64,000 nucleotides of DNA from Lysinibacillus xylanilyticus (GCF_001708185.1 NZ_MDDN01000004.1:1-64000); one strand, 5' to 3'; counted from the stretch's first letter, positions 7,664 through 17,177 are shown. Notes: generated by a model from the letters alone, not told the origin. Program-made: numbers and translations.

Positions 7664-9223
7664 GTGGTGAATGATTTGACGAACGTTCCTAAGCGAGAAA
7701 ATCAAAATGAACAATTAATTCGAATGCTTGAGCAACAATTAGCTCAGTCAAATCGACAAATTGAAGCATTGACTGAACAAGTTCGCCAATTAACCAAGGC
7801 TTTATACGGTTCAAAATCGGAAAAATCAAAGTACCAAGCACCAGACGGACAAGGTTCTTTATTCGAAGACGATCCGTCTTTTAGCGATTCTGAGCAGACA
7901 GAAGAACAAAGCACGCCAACTGTTACGTATACCGTTGAGCGTAAATTACATAAGAAAAAACGGAATGATTCTTTTCATGAAGGGATTGAAATAGAAGAAG
8001 TTCATCATCACCCCACAAATACACAATGCGACTGTTGCCTTGGCCAAATGACCGAAGCCGGTACAACTATTGCGCGTGAAGAAGCAAAATTCATTCCGGC
8101 AAAAATGATGCGCATCCAGCATATTGAACATGCCTACGAGTGCAAGCACTGTAAAATGGATGCCACACAAAAAGCACAAATGAAACGTGGGAAAGCCCCA
8201 CAAGCTGCCATTCAGCGAAGCATTGCGGGGCCTACCGTTCTAGCAAAACTCATCTATAATAAGTTCGTCCAATACTTACCTCTTTACCGTCAGGTAAAGG
8301 AGTGGGAACGATATGGCCTGCTTACGAATGATAAGAACTTATCAAACTGGGTGATCCGTGTAGCTGAAGATTGGCTTCTACCGGTTTATGAACAGATGAA
8401 GCAGATATTAACAGCAAAATCTGTTCTACATGTGGATGAAACCTATGCGCAAATAATCAATCGTTCAGACGGAAAATCCGGTCAATCGAACGCCTATAAT
8501 TGGGTGTCCCAAAGTGTGCCAAGTCAAGGGCCGATCATCGTTCTTTTCCAAAGCGCTTTATCGAGAAGCCGTTCTGTATTAGCAGACTTTATAGCTGGTT
8601 TTCAAGGAACTGTGATTTGTGATGGTTATTCTGCATACGGGAATCTACCTGATGTCACGTTCGCCAACTGTTGGGCGCATGTGCGACGCTATTGGCTGAA
8701 AGCTGATAGCAAAAACGGGCAAATTGGCGTGGATTACTGTGATCAACTGTTTCACCTAGAACGTCAATTCAAGCATCTTTCACCAGGTAAACGCCGAAAA
8801 TCACGGCAAAAACATTCAAAGCCGATTGTAGAGAAGTTTCTAAAATGGGTAGACGAATCGCCTTTCTTTGGGAAAAATGCGCTCGCAAAAGCTGCAGAAT
8901 ACACATTAAATCGTGTACACGGATTAAAGGCTTTTCTATTCGATGGTCGAATTGAAATCGATAATAATCCGGCTGAAAATGCGATTCGTCCAAATGTGAT
9001 TGGTCGTAAGAACTGGCTTTTCTCTGTTAGTGAAGCAGGCGCTAAAGCGAATGCCATCTGTTTAAGTTTGGCTGAAACGGCAAAAGCAAACGGCATCGAT
9101 TTCTATCAATACCTAGTGACGTTAATGACAGAATTGCCAAATTTACCGATTCATCAGCAGCCAGAGATTTTAAATAATTACATGCCTTGGTCGAAAAAAA
9201 TCCAAGCCACATGTGCAAAATAG
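7664..9223 (+). CDS. tnpC: IS66 transposase TnpC
   Basis: A 519-aa DDE transposase of the IS66 type. In order, it has an N-terminal coiled coil (residues about 10-50, EQQLAQSNRQIEALTEQ), an acidic linker, a zinc-binding CDCCLGQM...CKHCK motif, and the catalytic core with LHVDETYAQI, CDGYSAYGNL and IEIDNNPAENAIRP around the three acidic residues. A short C-terminal IS66 tail domain (ENAIRP...) follows. A GTG start with a weak site is used. The length is full for the family, and no stop or frameshift was seen, so the element may be active. Confidence 0.95.
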   Translation: MVNDLTNVPKRENQNEQLIRMLEQQLAQSNRQIEALTEQVRQLTKALYGSKSEKSKYQAPDGQGSLFEDDPSFSDSEQTEEQSTPTVTYTVERKLHKKKRNDSFHEGIEIEEVHHHPTNTQCDCCLGQMTEAGTTIAREEAKFIPAKMMRIQHIEHAYECKHCKMDATQKAQMKRGKAPQAAIQRSIAGPTVLAKLIYNKFVQYLPLYRQVKEWERYGLLTNDKNLSNWVIRVAEDWLLPVYEQMKQILTAKSVLHVDETYAQIINRSDGKSGQSNAYNWVSQSVPSQGPIIVLFQSALSRSRSVLADFIAGFQGTVICDGYSAYGNLPDVTFANCWAHVRRYWLKADSKNGQIGVDYCDQLFHLERQFKHLSPGKRRKSRQKHSKPIVEKFLKWVDESPFFGKNALAKAAEYTLNRVHGLKAFLFDGRIEIDNNPAENAIRPNVIGRKNWLFSVSEAGAKANAICLSLAETAKANGIDFYQYLVTLMTELPNLPIHQQPEILNNYMPWSKKIQATCAK

Positions 9224-9306
9224 CCATCTATCCGAAAAAATTCAGGGTAGATGGCCATTAGTCGTGCGTACCGAGAAGGTGCGCTTATTTTTTTTATATT
9301 TCGGGC

Positions 9307-9609
9307 TTACATCTTTTCATCTAAATATTGACCTTCCTGCATATAAAATTTTTTTGTAGAAAAGTAATTTACTGATAAATTCATTAGTCCTTTCTCAATT
9401 TCATTAATATTTAATGAATTGTTCATATTACCTAGTATCAATCCTCTAGAAACATTAACCTTTGCGGGCTGTTTAATTTCATATATTTCCTTTTCTTGAA
9501 TTGATGATATATACGTTTTCTCATCACTTTTAACTTGTTCCTCTCCACTACAAGAAACTAAAAAAAATAGTGGCGATATAAAAAGCAACATACTCTTCCT
9601 CATATCCAT
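9307..9609 (-). pseudogene. CamS-family lipoprotein, truncated by IS66
   Basis: The first 97 residues are a lipoprotein: signal MRKSMLLFISPLFFLVSC with a lipobox Cys. They are followed by RGLILGNMNN, EIEKGLMNLS and FYMQEGQYLDEK, the conserved opening of the CamS (sex-pheromone precursor) domain. The family is normally near 350-400 aa; here the frame runs into the IS66 right end, which supplies the stop codon. The region between signal and domain is also shorter than usual. The ribosome binding site aaggag before the ATG is intact. The missing C-terminal part is not found left of the IS66, showing a rearrangement. The product is presumably non-functional. Confidence 0.8.
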
Positions 9610-9773
9610 TTATTAAATACTCCTTACTAATTTTGATACTAATGAAAAACCTTTAACAATATCAGTATACCAAAATTTACTATAATTTTCATTTTCATAT
9701 ATGTATAGCAAATTTTTAAAACCTAAAAAAACAACGAAAGGTGTTTTTTTCTAATTTAAGCTAGCCTTTTTAC

Positions 9774-9890
9774 TTATAGAATCGAGCAAAGCGACAACAC
9801 TGCACGTTCATTTTTTCCATTTTCCAACACACGCTTCATCATCTGTTTCTGCTCACTAGTCATTAAATGATCAATAAAAATGTTTCAAAC
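9774..9890 (-). pseudogene. Short C-terminal coding remnant of unknown gene
   Basis: One minus-strand frame reads coherently (HLMTSEQKQMMKRVLENG, then NERAVLSLCSIL) before a TAA, with a stop directly upstream and no start or ribosome binding site. It looks like the decayed tail of a helical protein of unknown family. The remaining intergenic DNA (9610-9981) shows no other feature apart from a weak hairpin near 9728-9750. Confidence 0.35.
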
Positions 9891-9981
9891 TAACTTGGTA
9901 TAAATTTCTAATTTACTTATCAGATGTTTACAAATAAAATGTATTGGTGCTAATTGATTTGAGAATTTACGGGGGAACAAA

Positions 9982-10563
9982 ATGAAAGACAAGGGTTTTA
10001 TATACGTACTAAAATTATTGCTTATACTCGTGTGCCTATACATGCTAATGCTTGTATTAGAATGTATTGTAGGTTCCATTTTGAATATTTTGTTATTTAT
10101 TTCAATCATTCTTACAGTAGTATGGTGCTATTATAGAAAGAAAACAGAAAAAACATATGCCAAAGGAATCCTTTTACTTTTAATATTAATTTTATTAGCC
10201 ATTTGGTTTATTGGCCCCTGTGTCTACGAACGACATATTGCTGAAATGAAGAAAACAGAGTTAGAAGAAAAGCAAAAAGAAATTGAAGGTGAAAAGTACT
10301 TAAAAGAATTGGAAGAAGATATGAAGAAAGTTCATGAAGAAACACAGGAAGATCTTGCTAAAAGAAAGGTACAAGAAGACGAATCTAAACAAAATGAAAA
10401 AGCCAATGCCTCGTCTACTCCTATTTACAATTTTAAAGAAGATAAGGATTGTTCCGATTTTAGTAACGCTTCTGAAGCAACTAAATTTATGAAAGAATCA
10501 AAGGCTGCTGGCTTCGGAGACCATCGTTTGGATGCAAACCGAGACGGAATTGCTTGTAACTAA
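9982..10563 (+). CDS. Membrane protein with Excalibur calcium-binding domain
   Basis: A 193-aa protein with about three N-terminal transmembrane helices (residues 5-75). A charged coiled-coil segment (about 85-140, EMKKTELEEKQKEIEGEK) and a C-terminal Excalibur domain (DCSDFSNASEATKFM ... HRLDANRDGIACN) follow. The DANRDGIAC loop is the EF-hand-like calcium site of the family, which is usually extracellular; here it would lie outside the membrane. The start follows tacgggggaac. It is a single gene with its own strong terminator. Related proteins often accompany surface nucleases, but no nuclease is adjacent. Confidence 0.82.
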   Translation: MKDKGFIYVLKLLLILVCLYMLMLVLECIVGSILNILLFISIILTVVWCYYRKKTEKTYAKGILLLLILILLAIWFIGPCVYERHIAEMKKTELEEKQKEIEGEKYLKELEEDMKKVHEETQEDLAKRKVQEDESKQNEKANASSTPIYNFKEDKDCSDFSNASEATKFMKESKAAGFGDHRLDANRDGIACN

Positions 10564-10617
10564 GAAATATTAAGAAATGTGCTCATCTTAAGGAATTGGG
10601 TCATTAACTTTAAATGG

Positions 10618-10662
10618 AAAATCGCTAGAGAATTATATTACTTCTCTAGCGATTTTATTTTT
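10618..10662 (+). terminator. Terminator of the Excalibur gene
   Basis: A 15-bp perfect stem (10618-10632 with 10642-10655, aaaatcgctagagaa/ttctctagcgatttt) is followed by a T-rich tract. Confidence 0.85.
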
Positions 10663-10759
10663 AGGGTGCCTGCCTACAAAACGACACGTCGTCTATTTGT
10701 ACAACAAACATAAATGTTACTTGACCTTCTGATAAATAATGATCACCTATAAAGTATAA

Positions 10760-11608
10760 CTACGATTCATTCATCCAATCAATTAATTCTCGATCAAAAG
10801 TATCTGGTTCTTCAAACATTGGATTATGGCCACTTTTTTCAAAAACGACTTTCTTCACATTTTCATAGGCATAACCAATTGAATCCCAGAGTGAAACTGG
10901 AGCTACTAAATAATCATACCGACCTAAACCTAAAAAAATAGGTTTATCGAAATGAGCCATTGATTGGATTAGATTTCGTTCAGCAAATGCTATCCCCCAG
11001 AGGTAATCAATAACTTCCATATTGGTATATACACCATCCCACATAGAAGCAGCGTTGAACGTATAATCATAAAAGCTATGGGCTCCCATCCGGATACACA
11101 TATGCACAAAGCGTCTTTCCGGATCATTGTGTATATCATTTTCTAAGATTGCAATATCATGCTCAAATTGCTTTTTTCGTTCCGTACTGGCCGTCTCAGT
11201 AAAAAAGGAAAAACTTTGATTTTGTCTGTCTTGACTGTTTGTTGGTGCCGAATTTAATAAAATAACCTTTTGTACATACTGAGGAAATTTTTTTGCATAC
11301 TCCATGGCCATAAATGCATGTCCGGAATGTCCTAAAATGATAAAATCCTTAAGCTGGAGCAATTGTCTTGCTGTTTCGATATCCTCTACAATTTTATCCA
11401 AAGTATAATCTTCCTGCTTTAAAGAACGAGGAGGCTTCACAAAACCTCGATGATCTAAGAAAATAAATTGAAAATGTTTATATAAGTTTTCCGAGAACAA
11501 GCGTGGGTAATACACACTGCTGCCAATTACCAATATCGGTTGACCTTGCCCCTTCACACAATATTTTATATCAAATCCTTCACTAAAGATGCTTTGATAA
11601 TTATTCAT
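10760..11608 (-). CDS. Alpha/beta hydrolase
   Basis: A 282-aa cytosolic alpha/beta-hydrolase fold protein. The nucleophile elbow is GHSGH (Ser between strand FIILGHSG and the following helix), the acid is expected in LGLGRYDYLVAP, and the catalytic His is in KSGHNPMFEEP. FLDHRGF marks the oxyanion-hole strand. The length is typical for proline iminopeptidase/esterase-like members. The start follows agaggac at good distance. It is a single gene; the substrate cannot be told from sequence. Confidence 0.87.
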   Translation of the reverse strand: MNNYQSIFSEGFDIKYCVKGQGQPILVIGSSVYYPRLFSENLYKHFQFIFLDHRGFVKPPRSLKQEDYTLDKIVEDIETARQLLQLKDFIILGHSGHAFMAMEYAKKFPQYVQKVILLNSAPTNSQDRQNQSFSFFTETASTERKKQFEHDIAILENDIHNDPERRFVHMCIRMGAHSFYDYTFNAASMWDGVYTNMEVIDYLWGIAFAERNLIQSMAHFDKPIFLGLGRYDYLVAPVSLWDSIGYAYENVKKVVFEKSGHNPMFEEPDTFDRELIDWMNES

Positions 11609-11841
11609 AATAATAGTCCTCTTTTCTTTTTATATAGAAGAGCGATCGTAAGTGCTCTTCTTTCTATCACATCCTTTCTTTTTTACATTCCCGCGTTTTC
11701 TCCATAGAACGTTCTAGCATTCGACTCACCTCGATTAAAATTTTCTATGTAATATTTAAAGTCAAAATAGAATTTTTAAAATAAGCACTTATTTCCTAAT
11801 TATGCAATAATAAATTATAGCCTTACATACGTTTTTAGTAA

Positions 11842-12233
11842 ACTTTAAGAGAAAAAGCCGACTAGAAGAAGCAAATGAACTAATGGTAGCACTAGTTAAA
11901 GAAGATCCTGAAAATGGATACTATCAATATCAATGTGCATGGACTTATGATTCATTAGGAAAAGAAAAAGAAGCTGCTCCCCAATATGAAAAAGCGATTC
12001 GATTAGGGCTTAATAAAAGCTTATTTAGGATTGGTTAGCACCTGTCGTAAATTAGGGCAATATGGTCAGGCAAAACGTTTTTTTGAACAAGTAATAAGCG
12101 AATTTCTAGCAGCTGAACATTTAGAGGTTTTTATACTATGGCGCTCTATAATCTCGGTGAACATTCAAATGCTATGGAAACTTTATTAAATACAGTAATT
12201 CCCACAACTAATCATGAAGGAATAAAAATTTAA
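11842..12233 (+). pseudogene. Decayed copy of the TPR gene at 15.4 kb
   Basis: This tract is clearly homologous along its whole length to the intact TPR gene at 15391-15876 (shared peptides LEEAN, LMVALVKEDPENG, CAWTYDSLGKE). It lacks the start region, has a deletion after the codon for GLN near 12010 that brings in a stop, and a one-base deletion near 12135. It is a diverged tandem paralogue that has decayed. Confidence 0.85.
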
Positions 12234-12254
12234 GGTAGTTATTCTTTATTCACT

Positions 12255-12959
12255 TTAATCGATGTGCTTGTGTACCCACTGCTCAAATACTTTCAACTGT
12301 TCTTCCGTATGAAAGTAATGTTCACCTGCTTCCATGACTTCTAATTCACAACTGTGTTTTTTTGTAAAATAGTTAATAGTTTCATATTCGCACAGTTCGT
12401 CCTTGGCTCCATACATAATATATGTATTTGTATTCCATGTATTAATAGGATGTTCTTTTACATAGCATAAATAATCCCAATATAACTTTTGACCAATAGG
12501 TGTTTCTATAGTCATTTCTTTTTGCAAAAGCTCTGGTGTTACATTAAACCATCTCATCATATTTTCGATCATTCGTTCCATATTAATTACCGGTGATAAA
12601 AATAATGCCTTTTTTAACACATCGTTTTGATAAGCTAAAAGGCTAAAATAAGCTCCCATACTACATGCAAACACGCTTACTTCTTTCCAATGTTCTTTTG
12701 CGTAATTCATAATTATAGATAATTCACTAACACAAAACTGTACTTTACAAGGAGTATTATCATTTTTTCTTTCTCCATGCTCAGGTAAATCAAAGCTTAA
12801 TACTTGATAACCTTTTTTATTGGCTTCTTCAGCTACTATTTGAATCACTGTATCTTCTTTATTTGACATATTTCCATGTACTGCAATAAAAATTTTTTCA
12901 CTCTTTTCTCCCCATAAAACTGCGGGAATATTACTAATTTTAAAATTGTCTTTAAACAT
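12255..12959 (-). CDS. Alpha/beta hydrolase, small
   Basis: A 234-aa alpha/beta hydrolase. It begins with strand IFIAVHGNMS (oxyanion HG motif) and LSFDLPEHGER. The nucleophile elbow is FACSMGAYFS (Ser in C-S-M-G), a variant of GxSxG. The acid is expected in YIMYGAKDELCEY and the His in AGEHYFHTEEQ. An upstream in-frame extension exists, but tcctcc/ggagga lies just before ATG 12959, so I take that start. It is similar to the serine aminopeptidase/BAAT-like hydrolases. It is a single gene with unknown substrate. Confidence 0.82.
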   Translation of the reverse strand: MFKDNFKISNIPAVLWGEKSEKIFIAVHGNMSNKEDTVIQIVAEEANKKGYQVLSFDLPEHGERKNDNTPCKVQFCVSELSIIMNYAKEHWKEVSVFACSMGAYFSLLAYQNDVLKKALFLSPVINMERMIENMMRWFNVTPELLQKEMTIETPIGQKLYWDYLCYVKEHPINTWNTNTYIMYGAKDELCEYETINYFTKKHSCELEVMEAGEHYFHTEEQLKVFEQWVHKHID

Positions 12960-13252
12960 ATTTCCTCCATAGAATAAGACGTATGGGATTTGCAAAAAAT
13001 CACATACATTTTTTATTCTTCTACTTAGTTTCAAATCAAACTATTCATAACTTACCGCAAATTAATTATAATATCTCTCTATATCTGTATAACATAGTCT
13101 ACTTTAGTTCAGTAACAGACAGTATGAAGAAAACAGTAAATTTAGCGGAATGTCTCCCATTCTTAATTCAGTTAATAATTGACGCATTTTCGTGTTGCCT
13201 CGCACATGCACTTAAATAAGAACCTTCCATCACTTTGTTTGGAATATGAACA

Positions 13253-13606
13253 CTAATCTTCCGGCATTTGCCAACCCGTTTCCTCATCCCAAATGGCATC
13301 CGTATCATCTAGATGCACATGCCAATCCCCATTAGAAAGTCTTCTTCTAATATCCGTCAAACAAGTCAACCAATAAAACAGCGCATGCAATGTATCTTCA
13401 AAATCATCTGAAAAGGGTAGCTTTGTTGAACCTGCAAAAATCACTGTTGGTTCATCCTGATCATAGTCATAAACACAAAATGTTTCTCCAATATCCTTCA
13501 TTTCAAAACCCGCATTGTATTTATCAATGATGGCCGTTATCTCTTGCTCCTCACTGTTGGTAAGGTTAAGGTTTCTCATACAAGTGTAATAAACAGAAAC
13601 TCCCAT
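13253..13606 (-). CDS. Uncharacterised acidic protein, 117 aa
   Basis: I do not recognise the family. The protein is small, acidic and cytosolic, with aromatic-rich segments (TLHALFYWLTCL, DWHVHLDD, EETGWQMPED). The downstream ATG (13606) is preferred because ggag lies nine bases before it; the longer frame to 13648 has no such site. Size, acidity and setting resemble toxin-immunity proteins, but that is only inference. Confidence 0.6.
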   Translation of the reverse strand: MGVSVYYTCMRNLNLTNSEEQEITAIIDKYNAGFEMKDIGETFCVYDYDQDEPTVIFAGSTKLPFSDDFEDTLHALFYWLTCLTDIRRRLSNGDWHVHLDDTDAIWDEETGWQMPED

Positions 13607-13889
13607 GCTACATTTCTCCTTTTTTTGGTTTTTACAACAATCATTCATGAACTTACATCATCATTATTATTCCATATTAATCCATTTTAAGTATATATTC
13701 ATCACATTAAACTGCCCGTTAGCCATCCATCTAGCGCAAAAACCAGCGCCACACCACAGAAAATGAAAGATGATTAAGTTCTTTCATGGGAGTTTAAGAG
13801 AACAGCAACGCTTATTAAACAATCGCTCCGATTGTGGAAGATCATAAGTACATGTCTTATACAATTAATCTGTCGTTAGTTGAAAAAGT

Positions 13890-14759
13890 TCACTTTATCC
13901 CTTTATATTCCCAGTAATTTTTTTCAAAAAAATTAATTATCTCATCTTTATAGTTAAATTTATCATTGAGCTTTTGTAATAACTCAATATCATGGGTATG
14001 AGTTTTACCTGTCTCAAGCATTTCTCGATATAAGTAAATATAAGGAAGTTTATTATTAATAGCGTTGTTTAATTCCTTTTCTACATCATAGGAAATTTTT
14101 TTAAATCTCACCTCAGCAATCCCCGTCTCATCAATTTCAAGAATTGCATACTGAGCACGTAGGTCAGTATGCAACTTGTCCCATTTATAAAAGGGCTGTC
14201 CTATAGTTCCTGGGTTAATAATCAATTGATCCTTGCTACTATAGCGTAACAATTGGTGATGGGTATGAGCATAAATTGCAATATCGTAATCATGCTCAAA
14301 TAACTGATCAAAATTTTTCTGATTATTCGTGGGCCATAAATCCCCTCCATAATTTTTGTTTTGTAAATTATGGCTAATACTGATAGATAGATTATTAACT
14401 TGTCTTGTTAGATGTAATGGTAAATTCTTAATAAGATTAATATAGTTTTCATCCAAATTTTCACACTGATACTGGACTAACCTAGAAACATAGATATCAG
14501 AAGCATTATCAAAGTCAATCTCTTTATTCAGTACGTCAAGGAAGCAGTCCTCCCAATTTCCTTTAACATACGTAGCAACTTTAATACTATCTAATATTTC
14601 AAATAAATCATTTGCCCCAGGCCCAGGCATGATTAAATCCCCTAAAAACCAATATTCAGTGACACCTTCTTTGATCGAATCTTCGATAACTGCTTTTAAA
14701 GCACTTGCATTCCCATGGACATCTGCTAGTAAAGCAATCCTATGTTTCATGTCTTTCAT
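13890..14759 (-). CDS. Calcineurin-like metallophosphoesterase (YfcE/MJ0936-like)
   Basis: A 289-aa metal-dependent phosphoesterase. The dimetal-site motifs occur in order: LADVHGN (D-x-H), WFLGDLIMPG (GD), KGNWED (GN, with Trp instead of the usual His), ISHN, and YAHTHHQ (G/A-H-T-H). It ends with the INPGTIGQP segment of the YfcE group. The substrate is unknown; small YfcE relatives act on phosphodiesters. It starts behind ggggaggg; two ATGs nine bases apart are possible. The extra C-terminal 60 residues are not recognised. It is a single gene. Confidence 0.85.
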   Translation of the reverse strand: MKDMKHRIALLADVHGNASALKAVIEDSIKEGVTEYWFLGDLIMPGPGANDLFEILDSIKVATYVKGNWEDCFLDVLNKEIDFDNASDIYVSRLVQYQCENLDENYINLIKNLPLHLTRQVNNLSISISHNLQNKNYGGDLWPTNNQKNFDQLFEHDYDIAIYAHTHHQLLRYSSKDQLIINPGTIGQPFYKWDKLHTDLRAQYAILEIDETGIAEVRFKKISYDVEKELNNAINNKLPYIYLYREMLETGKTHTHDIELLQKLNDKFNYKDEIINFFEKNYWEYKGIK

Positions 14760-14939
14760 TTGCCCTCCCCTAAAATTGACAATATAATCAAAATAGAATG
14801 TATATTCTTATTTTATCATTTTATGGTATTTTATGAAATTTATTTAACCTGTCCCCTTAGTTTAAGTACAAACCTTATAATGCTGGATTAATTACTAGAA
14901 GGGCAATTTTATCGTGAGGATAATCATACTCTAGAGGGC

Positions 14940-15314
14940 CATCCAGCGAGCAAAAAAAGAAATAAGAGATGCACAAAGTCAGCTAAATGGATGTTTTCTT
15001 AAGCACTATGTGCATTTTATTCAAACATTTGGCGGGGCATTTGCAGGACTAACAGTTCATGTTTTTCCAATGGCTTAAGTCTAGAAAAGGAAATGGTTGG
15101 TGATTTAACGCTTGAATTCCGAGAGCAATTCAAAAATCATTTTCCTGCAAAGATTGTAAATACCAGTTATGTAATCTCTTTGGAAGGTTCAGGCAATCCG
15201 ATTTTTACCAATCAGGTAGGGCAAGTTTTTATTTGTTATAACGATATGGGAGAAATCGAGTTATTAGCTGATTCATTCGAGGAAATGATTGTTGAAAATT
15301 TTTTTGAATGGTAA
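14940..15314 (+). pseudogene. Decayed SUKH (SMI1/KNR4) immunity gene
   Basis: Frame 1 reads AQSQLNGCFLKHYVHFIQ then TFGGAFAGLTVHVFP before a stop. A +1 shift near 15070 resumes as LSLEKEMVGDLTLEFREQF and continues to GNPIFTNQVGQVFICYNDMG and FEEMIVENFF. Together these are a SUKH domain of the YobK type, broken by a frameshift and lacking a start. SUKH proteins are immunity proteins against polymorphic toxins. Confidence 0.75.
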
Positions 15315-15390
15315 TCAGCCTCTTATTTAAATTAGATTCTAGAAACACAGATTGATACTTTTACTAAAAATAAAGCAAAGGATAAATGGT

Positions 15391-15876
15391 ATGGATAAGC
15401 GATTACAACACATAATCACATTAAGAGAAACAGGTCGACTAGAAGAAGCAAATCAATTAATGGTAGCTCTAGTTAAAGAAGATCCTGAAAATGGATTCTA
15501 TCAATTTCAATGTGCATGGACTTATGATTCATTAGGAAAAGAAAGAGAAGCAGTTCCTCACTATGAAAAAGCAATTCAATTAGGGCTTAAACCCGAAATA
15601 TTAGTAGATGCTTATTTAGGATTAGGTAGCACCTATCGTACATTAGGACAATATGAACTGGCGAAAAATATTTTTGATCAAGCCATAAGCGAGTTTCCAG
15701 AAGCTGAACATTTAAAGGTTTTTTATGCTATGACGCTCTATAATCTTGGTGAACATTCAAAGGCGATGGAAACTATATTGAATACTTTACTACTTACAAC
15801 AAATCATAAAAAGATTAAAGATTACAGTACGGCTATTAAATTTTACAGTGATAAGCTAGATCAAACGTGGGATTAG
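15391..15876 (+). CDS. Tetratricopeptide-repeat protein
   Basis: A 161-aa protein made of about four TPR helical hairpins (RLEEANQLMVALVKEDPENG, YDSLGKEREAVPHYEKAIQLG, TYRTLGQYELAKNIFDQAI, TLYNLGEHSKAMETIL), matching the TPR_5-type soluble proteins of Bacillales. TPRs mediate protein-protein contacts; the partner is unknown. The ATG at 15391 follows aaaggata and is preferred over an earlier frame extension. A terminator follows immediately. A decayed copy lies 3.5 kb upstream. Confidence 0.85.
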   Translation: MDKRLQHIITLRETGRLEEANQLMVALVKEDPENGFYQFQCAWTYDSLGKEREAVPHYEKAIQLGLKPEILVDAYLGLGSTYRTLGQYELAKNIFDQAISEFPEAEHLKVFYAMTLYNLGEHSKAMETILNTLLLTTNHKKIKDYSTAIKFYSDKLDQTWD

Positions 15877-15890
15877 TAGCACAAAAACAT

Positions 15891-15931
15891 AAAAGATCAG
15901 GCTCCTATTTGTGAACCTGATCTTTTGTCTT
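15891..15931 (+). terminator. Terminator of the TPR gene
   Basis: An 11-bp perfect stem (15891-15901 with 15916-15926, aaaagatcagg/cctgatctttt) is followed by gtcttttg. It starts 14 bp after the stop codon. Confidence 0.8.
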
Positions 15932-16292
15932 TTGAACATACTTTGAGTTTCTCGATAAAATGAGTAAAGAAAGTGAATCTTATTGGAAGAATTCATTTTC
16001 TCACAATTTATGTTGTGAACATTTTCTTCATGAATCATAATATGATATAATAAGAACATACATTCCCACTCTTTTAATTTCTTCACGGGAATATTTTGTT
16101 TTTTTATAAAAATAAATTTGGTGCGAGTATATATACTTAAGTATAATATATACTGTCGGATAATCTGTATTTTTCCATTTTAGGTTTATAGCTCCTTATT
16201 GGATGAAAAATGGTATTGTAAAGAAAATTCATTCACAAACAACAGTTCTTGTATAAGGAATTGTTTTCATACAATAGCTTTATCTTGATCTT
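15932..16292. other. AT-rich gap with a palindrome
   Basis: No convincing gene is present. An imperfect palindrome of alternating A/T centred on cttaag spans 16126-16154 (arms agtatatat with a one-base slip). It could be a regulator site or simple AT sequence. Confidence 0.3.
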
Positions 16293-17177
16293 CTAGTGCT
16301 CAAAAAACTGCACAATATCCGTAAGTAATTGGCGAATAGCCACAGGTAGATGACGATTTTTTAAGTACACTACATACACATTGCGTCGTAAATTTGGACA
16401 GTCTATTTCTTTTTGTACAATCGTTTTAGCTGTCGGGCCTTTTAAATAATTTTCAGGTAGAATGGTAATCCCTAAGTTTTCACGAACGAGAGACACAGCC
16501 GTCTCAAAACGTTCGATTTCAAATTGGATATTAATGTTTTTTTCAGCCTTGTCAAATGCATCTAAAATGTCACGTCTCGTTTGAAAGCCCTCTGTACCAA
16601 TAATAAAAGGCTCATCACTTAAATCACCGATCGTCAGTTTATCTTTCTCCGCTAAAGGGTGATTTAATGGTAAAACAGCTACAAGTCGCTCTTCATATAA
16701 GCTCTTCACTTCGAGCTCTTCATCATTCATGATCTGGTTGGTAATAATTAAGTGTGTTTTATAGCTTTTGAGCGATTTTTTGACACGCTTACTTCCTAAA
16801 ATGTCCACTAGATGAATCATCATTTGTGGATATCCCTTTTTATATTCTGAAATGACTTTTGGCAGCCAATGCTTAATCGATTCCATAGCGCCAATCGTTA
16901 TTTCACTTGTGCCATGTACAATTACCTCATCCATTTCTATTTTTAAAACTTCCATGTTTTTCAATATAACTTTTGCCCGTTCATATAAAAGCTCACCTGC
17001 TTCTGTTAATTGCAGATTTCTCGTATTTCTTTCAAGTAATGGTGAACCAACTTCATGCTCTAACTTCTTTATAGCATTGCTTAAGGAAGGCTGTGAAATA
17101 TGTAGTTTTTCAGCTGCCTTTGAGAAATTCATTTGGTCCGTCACTGCTATAAAATATTGTAATTGTTTAAAATCCAA
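16293..17177 (-). CDS. LysR-family transcriptional regulator
   Basis: A 294-aa LysR regulator: an N-terminal winged HTH (MDFKQLQYFIAVTDQMNFSK, AAEKLHISQPSLSNAIKKLE) and a C-terminal substrate-binding domain (from about residue 90). The TTG start is supported by gagaagga. It is divergent from hutG-gltS with a 140-bp shared gap that must hold both promoters. This is the classic arrangement for LysR control of the neighbouring operon, so it probably senses a histidine-degradation intermediate or glutamate (inference). Confidence 0.92.
   Translation of the reverse strand: MDFKQLQYFIAVTDQMNFSKAAEKLHISQPSLSNAIKKLEHEVGSPLLERNTRNLQLTEAGELLYERAKVILKNMEVLKIEMDEVIVHGTSEITIGAMESIKHWLPKVISEYKKGYPQMMIHLVDILGSKRVKKSLKSYKTHLIITNQIMNDEELEVKSLYEERLVAVLPLNHPLAEKDKLTIGDLSDEPFIIGTEGFQTRRDILDAFDKAEKNINIQFEIERFETAVSLVRENLGITILPENYLKGPTAKTIVQKEIDCPNLRRNVYVVYLKNRHLPVAIRQLLTDIVQFFEH

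Larger units (their letters stand above)
6982..9310 (+). mobile_element. IS66-family insertion sequence, complete
   Basis: The element runs between inverted termini gtaagcccg (6982-6990) and cgggcttac (9302-9310) and carries the three-gene set of IS66 (tnpA, tnpB, tnpC) with a translational overlap between the first two. GTAAGC ends are typical of IS66. The 8 bp left of it (aataacgg) and right of it (atcttttc) do not match, although IS66 elements normally make an 8-bp duplication. One flank has therefore been replaced by recombination or deletion. Confidence 0.9.

Noticed and set aside
15856-16086. Minus-strand 76-aa ORF after the TPR gene
   Set aside because: It overlaps the TPR terminator and gene end; no site and no coding pattern.
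16126-16154. AT palindrome as a regulator operator
   Set aside because: Arms are simple alternating A/T with a slip; no partner copy exists to support a binding site.
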